Source: an uncultured Kiloniellales bacterium (GTDB lineage: Bacteria > Pseudomonadota > Alphaproteobacteria > Kiloniellales > JAKSDN01). Taken from it: 7,512 nt of DNA. The DNA is taken from positions 1 to 7,512 of the forward strand of contig CALJXB010000061.1 in assembly GCA_937974415.1 (NCBI GenBank), given 5' to 3'. The notes beneath the pieces were generated by a model. That model ran no database searches. It had not been told where the DNA came from and worked only from the letters and a program-made list of their open reading frames with translations. Each line of letters starts with the position of its first letter. The first letter of the stretch is position 1. The position numbers were made by a program, and so were the translations under genes. Positions 1-7,113 of the stretch are shown here, piece by piece.

Positions 1-24
1 ATTCGAGGGATAATTATCTCGAAT
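1..24. repeat. Interrupted palindrome at the left edge
   Basis: The core GATAATTATC (9-18) is a perfect 10-base palindrome. It is flanked by ATTCGA (1-6) and TCGAAT (19-24), which are also complementary, so the dyad is complete except for an extra GG at 7-8. It could be a regulator-binding site for the transcript that seems to start near 65. It could also be an AT-rich terminator stem for a gene left of the window, since a run of seven T lies at 32-38, but seven bases separate stem and T-run, which is long for an intrinsic terminator. The window edge hides what lies before it. Confidence 0.4.
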
Positions 25-25
25 C

Positions 26-58
26 TTAACCTTTTTTTAGGAATTTGCCGTCTATTCT
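26..58 (+). promoter_or_regulatory. Possible promoter with CtrA-like box
   Basis: TTAA at 26-29, seven bases, then TTAG at 37-40 matches the CtrA consensus TTAA-N7-TTAA at seven of eight defined positions. TATTCT at 53-58 could be a -10 element, giving a start near G65. The CtrA-like box would then be centred near -32, over the -35 region, where activating CtrA sites commonly lie. There is no good -35 hexamer at the right distance, which fits an activator-dependent promoter but also fits chance in an AT-rich stretch. This is inference from motif matching only. Confidence 0.3.
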
Positions 59-64
59 GGCATC

Positions 65-180
65 GAACGGTTCGCGCCCATTTGTATAGGGCGCCCCAGA
101 ATCGTTCTGCGGATGTCTATCCGTTCCTTGTAACGCCTCCCTGTAAACTTGCCGCCGGCTTGTCCGGCGGCCTTCTTTTT
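65..180 (+). ncRNA. Candidate structured small RNA
   Basis: No reading frame with a start and ribosome binding site lies here, but the bases are densely self-complementary. GAACGG (65-70) pairs with CCGTTC (121-126) as a closing stem. Inside are GCGCCC/GGGCGC (74-79 with 89-94) and CAGAA/TTCTG (97-101 with 105-109, loop TCG), giving a multibranched fold. An alternative last hairpin is CGGAT/ATCCG (110-114 with 119-123). A single-stranded segment with CCTCCC (136-141) follows, complementary to a Shine-Dalgarno sequence, then a strong intrinsic terminator. Such loops occur in several alphaproteobacterial trans-acting small RNAs, but I do not recognise a specific family. It could also be the 3' end of a transcript beginning left of the window. 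Confidence 0.45.
151..180 (+). terminator. Rho-independent terminator
   Basis: GCCGCCGG (151-158) and CCGGCGGC (164-171) form a perfect 8-bp GC stem around the loop CTTGT, followed at once by CTTCTTTTT (172-180). The T-tract lies only on the plus-strand side, so it ends a plus-strand transcript. No gene in the window precedes it except the candidate small RNA. Confidence 0.85.
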
Positions 181-239
181 CAGTGGCCATTACTGAAGAG
201 ATGCGGGCGTTATTTCAACGAAATTTAATCATTCCTGAC

Positions 240-268
240 TTGACCGCGCACGGCCATCTTCATAGTCT
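240..268 (+). promoter_or_regulatory. Possible sigma-70 promoter in the non-coding region
   Basis: TTGACC (240-245) and TAGTCT (263-268) are 17 bases apart, with a good -35 and a mediocre -10. Transcription would begin near 275 and run through two small hairpins, CTCAA/TTGAG (321-325 with 330-334) and AGCTTT/AAAGCT (341-346 with 352-357), into the tandem UUCG hairpins at 377-434. There is no believable reading frame behind it, so if active it would make a second non-coding RNA of about 130 to 170 bases. Confidence 0.25.
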
Positions 269-376
269 TGCGCCACGGCAGGTTGACAGGGAGAGGCTTT
301 AACAAGAGGGAGCGTCGCGGCTCAATCCGTTGAGTTCTGAAGCTTTCCGCTAAAGCTGTGCGTCGTCAAGGAGCCG

Positions 377-446
377 TAGGGGCCGCCTTCGGGCGGCCCC
401 TAGCTTATTCGTGGGGCCGCCTTCGGGCGGCCCCTAGCTTGTTCGG
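377..446 (+). repeat. Tandem 34-base repeat carrying UUCG-capped hairpins
   Basis: Two head-to-tail copies (379-412 and 413-446) match at 32 of 34 positions. Each contains a 9-bp stem, GGGGCCGCC against GGCGGCCCC, with loop TTCG, followed by TAGCTT. The first stem gains two A-T pairs, giving 11 bp (377-402). The UUCG tetraloop closed by C-G forms only in plus-strand RNA; the minus-strand loop would be CGAA. The pair may be a weak tandem terminator, although no long T-run follows, or a local copy of a dispersed palindromic repeat. The near-identity points to recent duplication or ongoing homogenisation. Confidence 0.7.
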
Positions 447-482
447 GGCCAGGGCTTGCAACGCCCGGGCCGCCATCGGTCC

Positions 483-530
483 CGCCGGCGAAATCCACCG
501 GCGAGCGGCCGGGGAAAGCCCCAGCCGCTC
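483..530 (-). terminator. Hairpin pair downstream of ibpA, possible terminator
   Basis: Starting 27 bases after the ibpA stop, minus-strand RNA can form a 12-pair stem: GAGCGGC/GCCGCTC (524-530 with 503-509), a U-G wobble, then GGGG/CCCC around a four-base loop. The plus strand would have a C-A mismatch at the wobble position, so the minus-strand RNA is the better folder. A second stem, CGCCGG/CCGGCG (498-503 with 483-488), follows directly. No T-tract comes after either, so termination here would need Rho or the hairpins may just protect the 3' end of the message. Confidence 0.4.
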
Positions 531-557
531 TGTTGGTGGTTCGGTAGAATGGCTGGC

Positions 558-1022
558 TTAGGCCGCCGTGCCTTCGATCACTTTCGGCCTGGTGGCCCGG
601 GCGCCGCTGATCTCGATGCTGCGGGGCTTCATGGCCTCCGGCACTTCGCGCACCAGATCGAGCGAGAGGATGCCATTCTCGAGCCGCGCGCCGGTGACCT
701 TGATGTGGTCGGCCAGCTCAAAGCGCCGCTCGAAACCGCGCGTCGCGATGCCGCGATAAAGGTACTTCACCTCGTTCTTCCCGGCATCGGCCTTCTTGCC
801 GCTGATCGTCAGGCTGTTCTCCTTGACGGTCACGTCGAGATCGTCCTCGCCGAAACCGGCCACCGCCATGGTGATGCGGTAGTCGTCGTCGCCGGTTTTC
901 TCGATGTTGTAAGGCGGATAGCCGTCGCCATTGTCGAGGCGGGTCTGCGCGTCCAGCAAGTTCATCATGCGGTCGAAACCGACGGTGGCGCGCGTGAGGG
1001 GGGTAAGATCAACACTTCGCAT
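558..1022 (-). CDS. ibpA: IbpA-type small heat shock protein (Hsp20)
   Basis: ATP-independent cytoplasmic holdase that binds unfolding proteins during heat stress and passes them to DnaK/ClpB. The 154-residue product opens with the IbpA-type leader MRSVDLTPL and TVGFDR (14-19), then an alpha-crystallin domain at about 37-128 with the conserved block ARLENGILSLDL (112-123). The C-terminal IXI motif that docks neighbouring subunits in the oligomer is I136-E-I138. An ATG two codons earlier (1026-1028) is in frame but only two bases from AGGAGG (1031-1036). The ATG at 1020-1022 is eight bases away and matches where IbpA proteins begin, so I chose it. The gene has its own heat shock promoter and RNA thermometer, so it is probably transcribed independently of rpmE behind it. 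Family assignment is very secure; the paralogue within the family is less so. Confidence 0.95.
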   Translation of the reverse strand: MRSVDLTPLTRATVGFDRMMNLLDAQTRLDNGDGYPPYNIEKTGDDDYRITMAVAGFGEDDLDVTVKENSLTISGKKADAGKNEVKYLYRGIATRGFERRFELADHIKVTGARLENGILSLDLVREVPEAMKPRSIEISGARATRPKVIEGTAA

Positions 1023-1024
1023 AG

Positions 1025-1103
1025 CCATATCCTCCTGTTGAGCAACATGGTTGAGTTGCGGGACTCACCACCATTGGTCGAGTCCACTATGCCTTACCGC
1101 AAC
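1025..1103 (-). promoter_or_regulatory. ROSE-like RNA thermometer in the ibpA leader
   Basis: In minus-strand RNA, CCATGTT (1050-1044), a single bulged G (1043) and CTC (1042-1040) pair with GAG (1034-1032) and GATATGG (1031-1025). This ten-pair hairpin sequesters most of AGGAGG and the first ATG. The UUGCU opposite the Shine-Dalgarno with one G unpaired is the hallmark of ROSE thermometers, where that G makes the stem melt at heat shock temperature. Upstream, GGACTC/GAGTCC (1080-1085 with 1061-1066), extended inward by ACCA/TGGT, forms a second hairpin. GTTGCG/CGCAAC (1098-1103 with 1055-1060) can close it from outside. Multi-hairpin leaders of this size are usual for alphaproteobacterial small heat shock genes. 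Confidence 0.8.
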
Positions 1104-1140
1104 CGAGCCCTGCTATGAGGCGCCCGCTGCGGTACCCTAG

Positions 1141-1168
1141 ATATAGGGCCGATTTCCGGCTCTTCAAG
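1141..1168 (-). promoter_or_regulatory. Sigma-32 (RpoH) heat shock promoter of ibpA
   Basis: Read on the minus strand, CTTGAA (1168-1163), 14 bases, then CCCTATAT (1148-1141) closely fits the RpoH consensus CTTGAA-N(12-15)-CCCCATNT. The start would fall near 1134, giving a leader of about 110 bases that contains the thermometer hairpins. Position and orientation fit ibpA exactly. Confidence 0.8.
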
Positions 1169-1266
1169 GCCTGCTAAGGCTCTGGAATGAATGGGGCAAA
1201 CGAAGTGTTGCCTAAAAACTGGGCAGCCTCTCGTTAGGGGCGCCCGAGACCTTGGCCCGAGCCCGA

Positions 1267-1302
1267 GGCGCCACGCCGCCCGGGCGCCGACCTTTGGCCG
1301 GC
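1267..1302 (-). terminator. Hairpins just after rpmE, weak terminator candidate
   Basis: One base past the rpmE stop, GCCGGCC/GGTCGGC (1302-1296 with 1292-1286, one G-U pair, loop AAA) can form. An alternative stem GGCGCC/GGCGCC (1288-1283 with 1272-1267) overlaps it, so the two exclude each other. No T-tract follows, so this is at best a Rho-assisted end. From here to the ibpA promoter (1169-1266) I see nothing else. Confidence 0.3.
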
Positions 1303-1303
1303 C

Positions 1304-1531
1304 TTATTCTTTCTCGAGCCCGAGGCCCTGGAAGCGCTTCTTGAACTTGGCCAGCTGGCCGCCGGTGTCGACCAGGCGGTGCACACCGGTCCAGGCGGGA
1401 TGGGTCTTGGGGTCGATATCCAGGCGCAAGGTGTCGCCTGCGCTGCCGTAGGTGGAGCGCGTTTGGAATTCGCTGCCGTCGGTCAGCACCACGGTGATCT
1501 CATGGTAGTCGGGGTGGATTTCTTTTTTCAT
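1304..1531 (-). CDS. rpmE: 50S ribosomal protein L31
   Basis: Small protein of the large ribosomal subunit that helps bridge it to the small subunit. The 75-residue product has the full L31 signature: [10 protein letters not shown] at the start, TDGSEF (17-22), TRSTYG (24-29), [12 protein letters not shown] (38-49) and KFKKRFQGL (62-70). It has no cysteine, so it is the zinc-free (C-minus) form, which needs no zinc for assembly; that is ordinary in alphaproteobacteria. Length is normal for the family. The ATG at 1531 is followed by the expected MKK, and the Shine-Dalgarno in front is weak (AGGG about 15 bases away). A strong promoter lies about 30 bases upstream, and the ABC exporter gene diverges from the same interval. 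Confidence 0.97.
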   Translation of the reverse strand: MKKEIHPDYHEITVVLTDGSEFQTRSTYGSAGDTLRLDIDPKTHPAWTGVHRLVDTGGQLAKFKKRFQGLGLEKE

Positions 1532-1567
1532 GCTCTGCGGCCCTGGGCGTCCCTGGAAGCGGCGCGC

Positions 1568-1596
1568 TGTATAGCTTACCGGGTGGCGCCTGGCAA
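1568..1596 (-). promoter_or_regulatory. Sigma-70 promoter of rpmE
   Basis: On the minus strand, TTGCCA (1596-1591), exactly 17 bases, then TATACA (1573-1568). Both hexamers are close to consensus. The start would be near 1561, leaving a 30-base leader. No convincing plus-strand promoter for the ABC gene was found in 1597-1739; the stretch around TTGTTC (1632-1637) has only a poor -10. Confidence 0.75.
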
Positions 1597-1739
1597 GATG
1601 CTATCGGCGCGACGGGGTGTCAGAGGCCGTGTTGTTCGCCCCGCGACTTTGCGATAGGGATAGGCTCCGAGTTTCCGCGTGGGGGCAAACTTAGAGTGAG
1701 CAGCGCTCGCCCCTTGTCGCACGAGGGCCAGAGAGGCTA

Positions 1740-3576
<1,837 letters not shown>

Positions 3577-3578
<2 letters not shown>

Positions 3579-3591
3579 TACCAAAGGTATT
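3577..3591. terminator. Small hairpin between convergent stop codons
   Basis: AATACC (3577-3582) and GGTATT (3586-3591) form a 6-bp stem with loop AAA. The stem overlaps the last two bases of the ABC stop codon and lies within the 16-base gap before the stop of the opposing gene. It is symmetric, so it could act in both directions, but it is AT-rich, short and has almost no T-tract. Treat it as a weak bidirectional terminator candidate. Confidence 0.35.
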
Positions 3592-3594
3592 TGC

Positions 3595-5031
3595 TCAACG
3601 CTGGGTCAGCTTGAGCTCGATCCGGCGGTTTCGGCGATAGGCGATTTCGTCGTCGTCGGGATCGATCGGCTGGAACTCGCCGAATCCCGTGGCGGCGACC
3701 CGGCTCGGCGGCAGCCCTTGCTCGATCAGGAATTTCACCACTGAAATCGCCCGCGCCGTGGAGAGCTCCCAGTTGGACGGGAACTGGGCGGTGCTAATCG
3801 GCCGGTTGTCGGTGTGGCCGTCCACCCTGAGGACCCAATCGAGCTCGGCAGGAATCTCTTTCGAAATGTCCAAGAGGGTGCGCGCCAGGCGCGCCATCTG
3901 GACGCGGCCTTCTTCGCCCAACTCGGCCGACCCGGTTTCGAAAAGCACCTCCGATTGGAACACGAAGCGGTCGCCGACGATCTGGATGTCCGGGTGCTCG
4001 CCGAGGACTTGGCGCAGGCGGCCGAAGAATTCGGAACGGTATCGCGCCAGCTCCTGCACCTTGCTGGCGAGCGCGATGTTGAGGCGCCGGCCGAGATCGG
4101 CGATCTGGACCTGTTGTTGCTTGTTCTGCGCATCGGCCGCGTCGAGGATGTCGTTCAGCCGCGCCAGCTGCTCGCGCAATGAGGCGATCTGCCGGTTCAG
4201 CAGGTCGACCTTGCGCTGGGCCGCCTCGGACAGCTTGGTTTGGGCGGCGGCTTTTTCTTGCGCCGAGATCGCACTCTCTTCGGCCTCGGTCAGGCGCAGA
4301 CGGAGCTGCTTCAGCCGATCGTCCCGATCGGCCGCTTGCGCCTGCGCCGCCAGCAGCGCGGCCTTCTGCTCGTCGCTCAGAGTGCGCTGCTCCTCCAGCG
4401 CCTGCTCGGCGGCCAGCAGCTTCGCTGTGACCTCGTCCCGCAGGCTCTCCAGGATGGCGATCTCCGCGATGAGGGTCTCGACCTTCTCCCGATCCGCCTC
4501 GATCGTGCTGTAGGCCTCGGCCAGCTCGGCGGCCAGGCGCGCGGCTTCGGCCTCCCTGACCTCGACCTCCTCGACCCGAGCGCTCAGCGCGGCAAGCTGG
4601 GCCGCCAGGCTCGCCCGCTCTTCGTCGAGCTCCGAGACCCGTCCGCTCAGGTCGTCCCGCTCGCTCATCAGGCTGGCGACCTGAGCGAGCAGGGATTCGC
4701 GCTCGTCCGACAGGGTGGCGAGCTGGCTCGAAAGCGCGTCGCGGGCCTCGATCGAGGTCTGCAGCTCGGCCGAGAGCTGGGCGACGTTGATGCGCAGCTC
4801 GGCGTTGTCGGCGCGCTCGAGGGACAGCAAATTGGCCAGGGAGGACACCTCCTCGCGCAGCTGCTGCAGGGCCAGATCGCGGCCCGACAAGGCGACGGTC
4901 AGGAAGTATTGGGCGATCATGAAGACCATGAGGACGAAGATCACCACCAACAAGAGCGTGGCCAGGCCGTCGACGAAGCCGGGCCAAATGTTGATGGATC
5001 TTCGCCCTCCGGTGCGTCCGAGCGCGTACAT
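3595..5031 (-). CDS. MotB-like stator protein with long coiled coil and OmpA domain
   Basis: Likely the wall-anchoring subunit of a proton-driven motor. A short cytoplasmic start is followed by one membrane helix (about 22-44). D21, in FVDGLATLLLV, sits where MotB, TolR and ExbD carry their proton-binding aspartate. Residues 51-325 are rich in E, A, L and Q in heptad-like order, a long predicted periplasmic coiled coil. An OmpA-type domain (about 345-476) has DGHTDNRPI (404-412), NWELSTARA (420-428), TGFGE (448-452) and NRRIEL (468-473). D408 and R427 match the pair that binds the peptide of peptidoglycan. At 478 residues it is far longer than flagellar MotB because of the coil. It starts 9 bases after the MotA-like gene with only a distant purine-rich site, so translational coupling is likely. 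Its biological role is unknown to me. Confidence 0.88.
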   Translation of the reverse strand: MYALGRTGGRRSINIWPGFVDGLATLLLVVIFVLMVFMIAQYFLTVALSGRDLALQQLREEVSSLANLLSLERADNAELRINVAQLSAELQTSIEARDALSSQLATLSDERESLLAQVASLMSERDDLSGRVSELDEERASLAAQLAALSARVEEVEVREAEAARLAAELAEAYSTIEADREKVETLIAEIAILESLRDEVTAKLLAAEQALEEQRTLSDEQKAALLAAQAQAADRDDRLKQLRLRLTEAEESAISAQEKAAAQTKLSEAAQRKVDLLNRQIASLREQLARLNDILDAADAQNKQQQVQIADLGRRLNIALASKVQELARYRSEFFGRLRQVLGEHPDIQIVGDRFVFQSEVLFETGSAELGEEGRVQMARLARTLLDISKEIPAELDWVLRVDGHTDNRPISTAQFPSNWELSTARAISVVKFLIEQGLPPSRVAATGFGEFQPIDPDDDEIAYRRNRRIELKLTQR

Positions 5032-5040
5032 GGGCCGTTA

Positions 5041-6201
5041 CTACTCGCCTTCCTCGGCGATCGCCGCGATGGTGCGCGCCAAGAGGCGGATTTCGCTGCG
5101 GATCTCCTGGACCGCGTGCTCGCGACCCTTGGTCAGCTCTTGGGCGATCTGGCCGGCCCTCAGGTCGAGATTGCGCAAATGGGCCCGCGAGGCTTCGTCG
5201 AGGCCAGCGGCTTTCGGTGTCGCCTCGCTCAGGCGCGCCAGCAAGGGCTGCATCTGGGACTGTGCCTCGGCCAGGCGGAGCAGCACGTCCTGCTCGCTGC
5301 GCATCTGGTCGCTGAGGGTGCCGAGGCGTTCGGTCAAGGCGCCCAGGTTCTGCATGACCGAGCCGCGGTCCTCTTCCGAGCGTCCGAAGGCGCGCTGCAT
5401 GGTATCCAGGCTGTCGGCCGTCTGTTCCAGCAAGGCCTGAATGTAGGCCGGCACCGACTGGTCGCCCTCGCCCAGGGGGCCGGCCGAGGACAGGCGGGTG
5501 ACCGAGGACAGCCACTCCTCCAGATCGTTGACGAAGCGGTTGTGTGCCTGGCTGGCCTGCAACTCCAGAAATCCGAGCACCAAGGATCCGGCGAGGCCGA
5601 ACAGCGACGAGCTGAAGGCCGTTCCCATGCCGGACAGGGGCGTCTCCAGGCCCTCCTTCAGGTTCTGGAACAGGACCGCCGGGTCGGCACCGTTGGCGTT
5701 CAGGCCCGAGATCGTGTCGCCGACGGCGTTGACGGTCTCCAGCAATCCCCAGAAGGTCCCGAGCAGCCCGAGGAAGATCAGCAGGCCGATCATGTAGCGC
5801 GAGATATCGTGCGATTCCTCGATGCGGCTGCCGATGCCGTCCAGCAGCGCGCGCATCGAAGTGGTCGAGAGCGTCAAGCGCCCGCCCTTTCGCTCGCGCA
5901 GCATGTTCGCCATGGGCGCCAGCAGGCGCGGCGGCTTCCGGGTCTCCAGGGACTCCGGGAAGATCAGGCGTTCGCTGGTCTCGGCCTTGAGCTGGGCCAG
6001 CCAGCCGATTTCCGGGTTGAGGGAGACGACCTGGCGAAAGATGTAAACGATGCCGAGCAGCAAGACGCCCAGGATCATGCCGTTGAGCACCGTGTTGGCG
6101 AGAAACGCGTCTTTTAGACGAGGGTGAAGAACGGCGACCGCAATGCCGACGATGACCAGGAACAAAACCATACGTACGAGATAACGCTGCGGGCGGTACA
6201 T
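5041..6201 (-). CDS. MotA/TolQ/ExbB-family proton channel subunit
   Basis: Inner membrane subunit expected to surround the MotB-like helix and convert proton flow into movement. Likely helices lie at 11-25, 38-57, 136-155 and 192-214, with a cytoplasmic loop between the second and third, the MotA layout. The family core is visible as GLLGTFWGLLETV (145-157) and GMGTAFSSSLFGL (191-203), containing T149 and T194 in the pore-lining positions of TolQ and ExbB. After residue 215 comes a helical, charged tail of about 170 residues, longer than in flagellar MotA. I start it at the ATG at 6201, with GAGG four bases upstream, giving 386 residues. A TTG ten codons earlier (6231) lacks a Shine-Dalgarno sequence. 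It probably forms a unit with the MotB-like gene 9 bases downstream. The family is clear, the specific system is not. Confidence 0.88.
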   Translation of the reverse strand: MYRPQRYLVRMVLFLVIVGIAVAVLHPRLKDAFLANTVLNGMILGVLLLGIVYIFRQVVSLNPEIGWLAQLKAETSERLIFPESLETRKPPRLLAPMANMLRERKGGRLTLSTTSMRALLDGIGSRIEESHDISRYMIGLLIFLGLLGTFWGLLETVNAVGDTISGLNANGADPAVLFQNLKEGLETPLSGMGTAFSSSLFGLAGSLVLGFLELQASQAHNRFVNDLEEWLSSVTRLSSAGPLGEGDQSVPAYIQALLEQTADSLDTMQRAFGRSEEDRGSVMQNLGALTERLGTLSDQMRSEQDVLLRLAEAQSQMQPLLARLSEATPKAAGLDEASRAHLRNLDLRAGQIAQELTKGREHAVQEIRSEIRLLARTIAAIAEEGE

Positions 6202-6320
6202 GGATCCTCGCGTCGCTAAACGGCAAGCCAAAGTGGGTTGCGGTCCACCTTAAAGTCTCCTGCAGACTATGGCATCAACAAGGCGGCGACTCGGCAGCTG
6301 GAGCCTCGCCGTCGCGATGC
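6202..6320 (-). other. Gap between OmpA-domain gene and MotA-like gene
   Basis: This 119-base gap contains a small dyad, AGTCT/AGACT (6254-6258 with 6264-6268, loop of five). A poor promoter match on the minus strand lies in the same area (TTGATG, 17 bases, CTTTAA). I see no terminator. The pair of stator genes might have an extra internal promoter, but read-through from upstream seems equally likely. Confidence 0.25.
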
Positions 6321-7034
6321 CTAGGGGCGGAGCGGCAAGATGTCAACTCGATCGGCCGGTCCGTCTTCGATCTCGCTACCCAGAGGGCGCAGGTGGACTC
6401 GCTCGACAGCTATGCCTCTATCGACCAAAAAACTGCGAATCGCAAGGGCACGCGAAAGCGACAGCCGCCGCGCGTCGCTGCCGCCCTGATTGTCGCCGCC
6501 GGCGTAGGCCTGAAGCACCACCCGTTGGGCCTGGTTGGCGCTCAAGAACCCCGCCAGGCCGATGAGCTCCGACTCGGCGTCTGCGTCTATGGCGATGCCG
6601 CCCTGAGGGAACAGCACCCGCAGTCTTTGCAGTTCGTCGGCCTCGTCGATAACGGCCGCGGTATCTTCCGATGTTGCAGGTACCGGTGCGAGCGCTTCTT
6701 CGGGCTCGCCTGATTCGTCGGGGCGCGTGCCGGCCGGGGCGATCGGCAGCTCGATCAGCGTCTCTGCATCGGAGGGCCGTCCGGGTATCTGTTCGGGGGG
6801 ATCTGGGACAATGGCGGGATCCGGCGCGCCCTTTGACGCCGCCTCGGCCTCTTTGGCGGCTCGCTCTTCGGTCAGGGGTGAGGCCTGTTTTGCCGATTGG
6901 CCGGCGGTATCGGCTCTTGCGGTCGGCGCGAGCAGCAGGCCCGCCGCCAAGGCCAGAGCGCCAAGCCACCGGCCGGCGCCGACGCTCTCGTCCGTCGGCT
7001 TGGGATCGGCATGCTGTGGTTCGTACTGGGACAA
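6321..7034 (-). CDS. Exported OmpA-domain protein, possible third partner of the stator
   Basis: Predicted periplasmic protein of 237 residues. After a long polar start, residues 23-36 form a hydrophobic signal core, with likely cleavage after A41 in the ARA-DT context. There is no lipobox cysteine, so it is not a Pal-type lipoprotein. Residues 42-135 are a low-complexity linker rich in A, E, P and D. The rest (about 138-235) is a shortened, divergent OmpA-like domain. GHTD has become AGGD (178-181), and the usual NRRVEI ending is DRVDI (228-232). D181 and R195, the likely peptidoglycan-contacting pair, are kept. The start is probably TTG at 7034 with AAGGCG seven bases away; an in-frame stop lies close upstream and no ATG exists near it. 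Gene order suggests it acts with the MotA-like and MotB-like proteins. That link is inference. Confidence 0.75.
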   Translation of the reverse strand: MSQYEPQHADPKPTDESVGAGRWLGALALAAGLLLAPTARADTAGQSAKQASPLTEERAAKEAEAASKGAPDPAIVPDPPEQIPGRPSDAETLIELPIAPAGTRPDESGEPEEALAPVPATSEDTAAVIDEADELQRLRVLFPQGGIAIDADAESELIGLAGFLSANQAQRVVLQAYAGGDNQGGSDARRLSLSRALAIRSFLVDRGIAVERVHLRPLGSEIEDGPADRVDILPLRP

Positions 7035-7064
7035 GTGCTGTCGCCTTAATGCCGCGTCTGTTTA

Positions 7065-7093
7065 AGACTAGGGCCAGGCCGTTTCTCGGACAA
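7065..7093 (-). promoter_or_regulatory. Possible promoter before the OmpA-domain gene
   Basis: On the minus strand, TTGTCC (7093-7088), 17 bases, then TAGTCT (7070-7065). Spacing is ideal but the hexamers are only fair. It lies inside the 79-base gap after the phosphatase gene, which has no terminator with a T-tract. The three envelope genes may therefore have their own promoter as well as read-through from the phosphatase gene. Confidence 0.3.
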
Positions 7094-7113
7094 CCGGTTG
7101 GGGGCTGCCTGCC

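Noticed and set aside
65..126. tRNA-like cloverleaf
   Set aside because: The branched fold lacks the conserved T-loop and anticodon arm bases and has no CCA-type acceptor end.
379..446. CRISPR repeats
   Set aside because: The two copies are directly adjacent with no spacers, and there are only two.
358..561. Small plus-strand frame in the hairpin region
   Set aside because: It begins with a non-ATG codon without a Shine-Dalgarno sequence and its codons simply read through the tandem hairpin repeats.
456..1118. Plus-strand frame opposite ibpA
   Set aside because: It covers the heat shock gene, its thermometer and its leader on the other strand, has no domain, and starts inside the hairpin-rich region.
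4240..6117. Long open frame on the plus strand (625 codons)
   Set aside because: It lies opposite the two stator genes, is low in complexity (Q, L, G, R, D), and has no domain or ribosome binding site. It is an effect of high GC content.
3595..6201. Zorya-type antiphage motor (ZorA/ZorB)
   Set aside because: The domain pairing is similar, but none of the further Zorya components (ZorC, ZorD or ZorE) is present, the neighbours are housekeeping genes, and here the long coil is in the MotB-like partner rather than the channel subunit.
3595..6201. Flagellar MotAB stator
   Set aside because: No flagellar genes nearby, the MotB-like protein is much longer than flagellar MotB with a large coiled coil, and the channel subunit carries the TolQ/ExbB-like core GLLGTFWG.
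3794..6226. Long minus-strand open frame of 810 codons in another frame
   Set aside because: It runs across both stator genes out of frame and is dominated by R, G, P and A, typical of a shadow frame.
3595..7034. Tol-Pal system
   Set aside because: There is no TolA or TolB, the MotB-like protein has an OmpA domain that TolR lacks, and the exported protein has no lipobox as Pal would.
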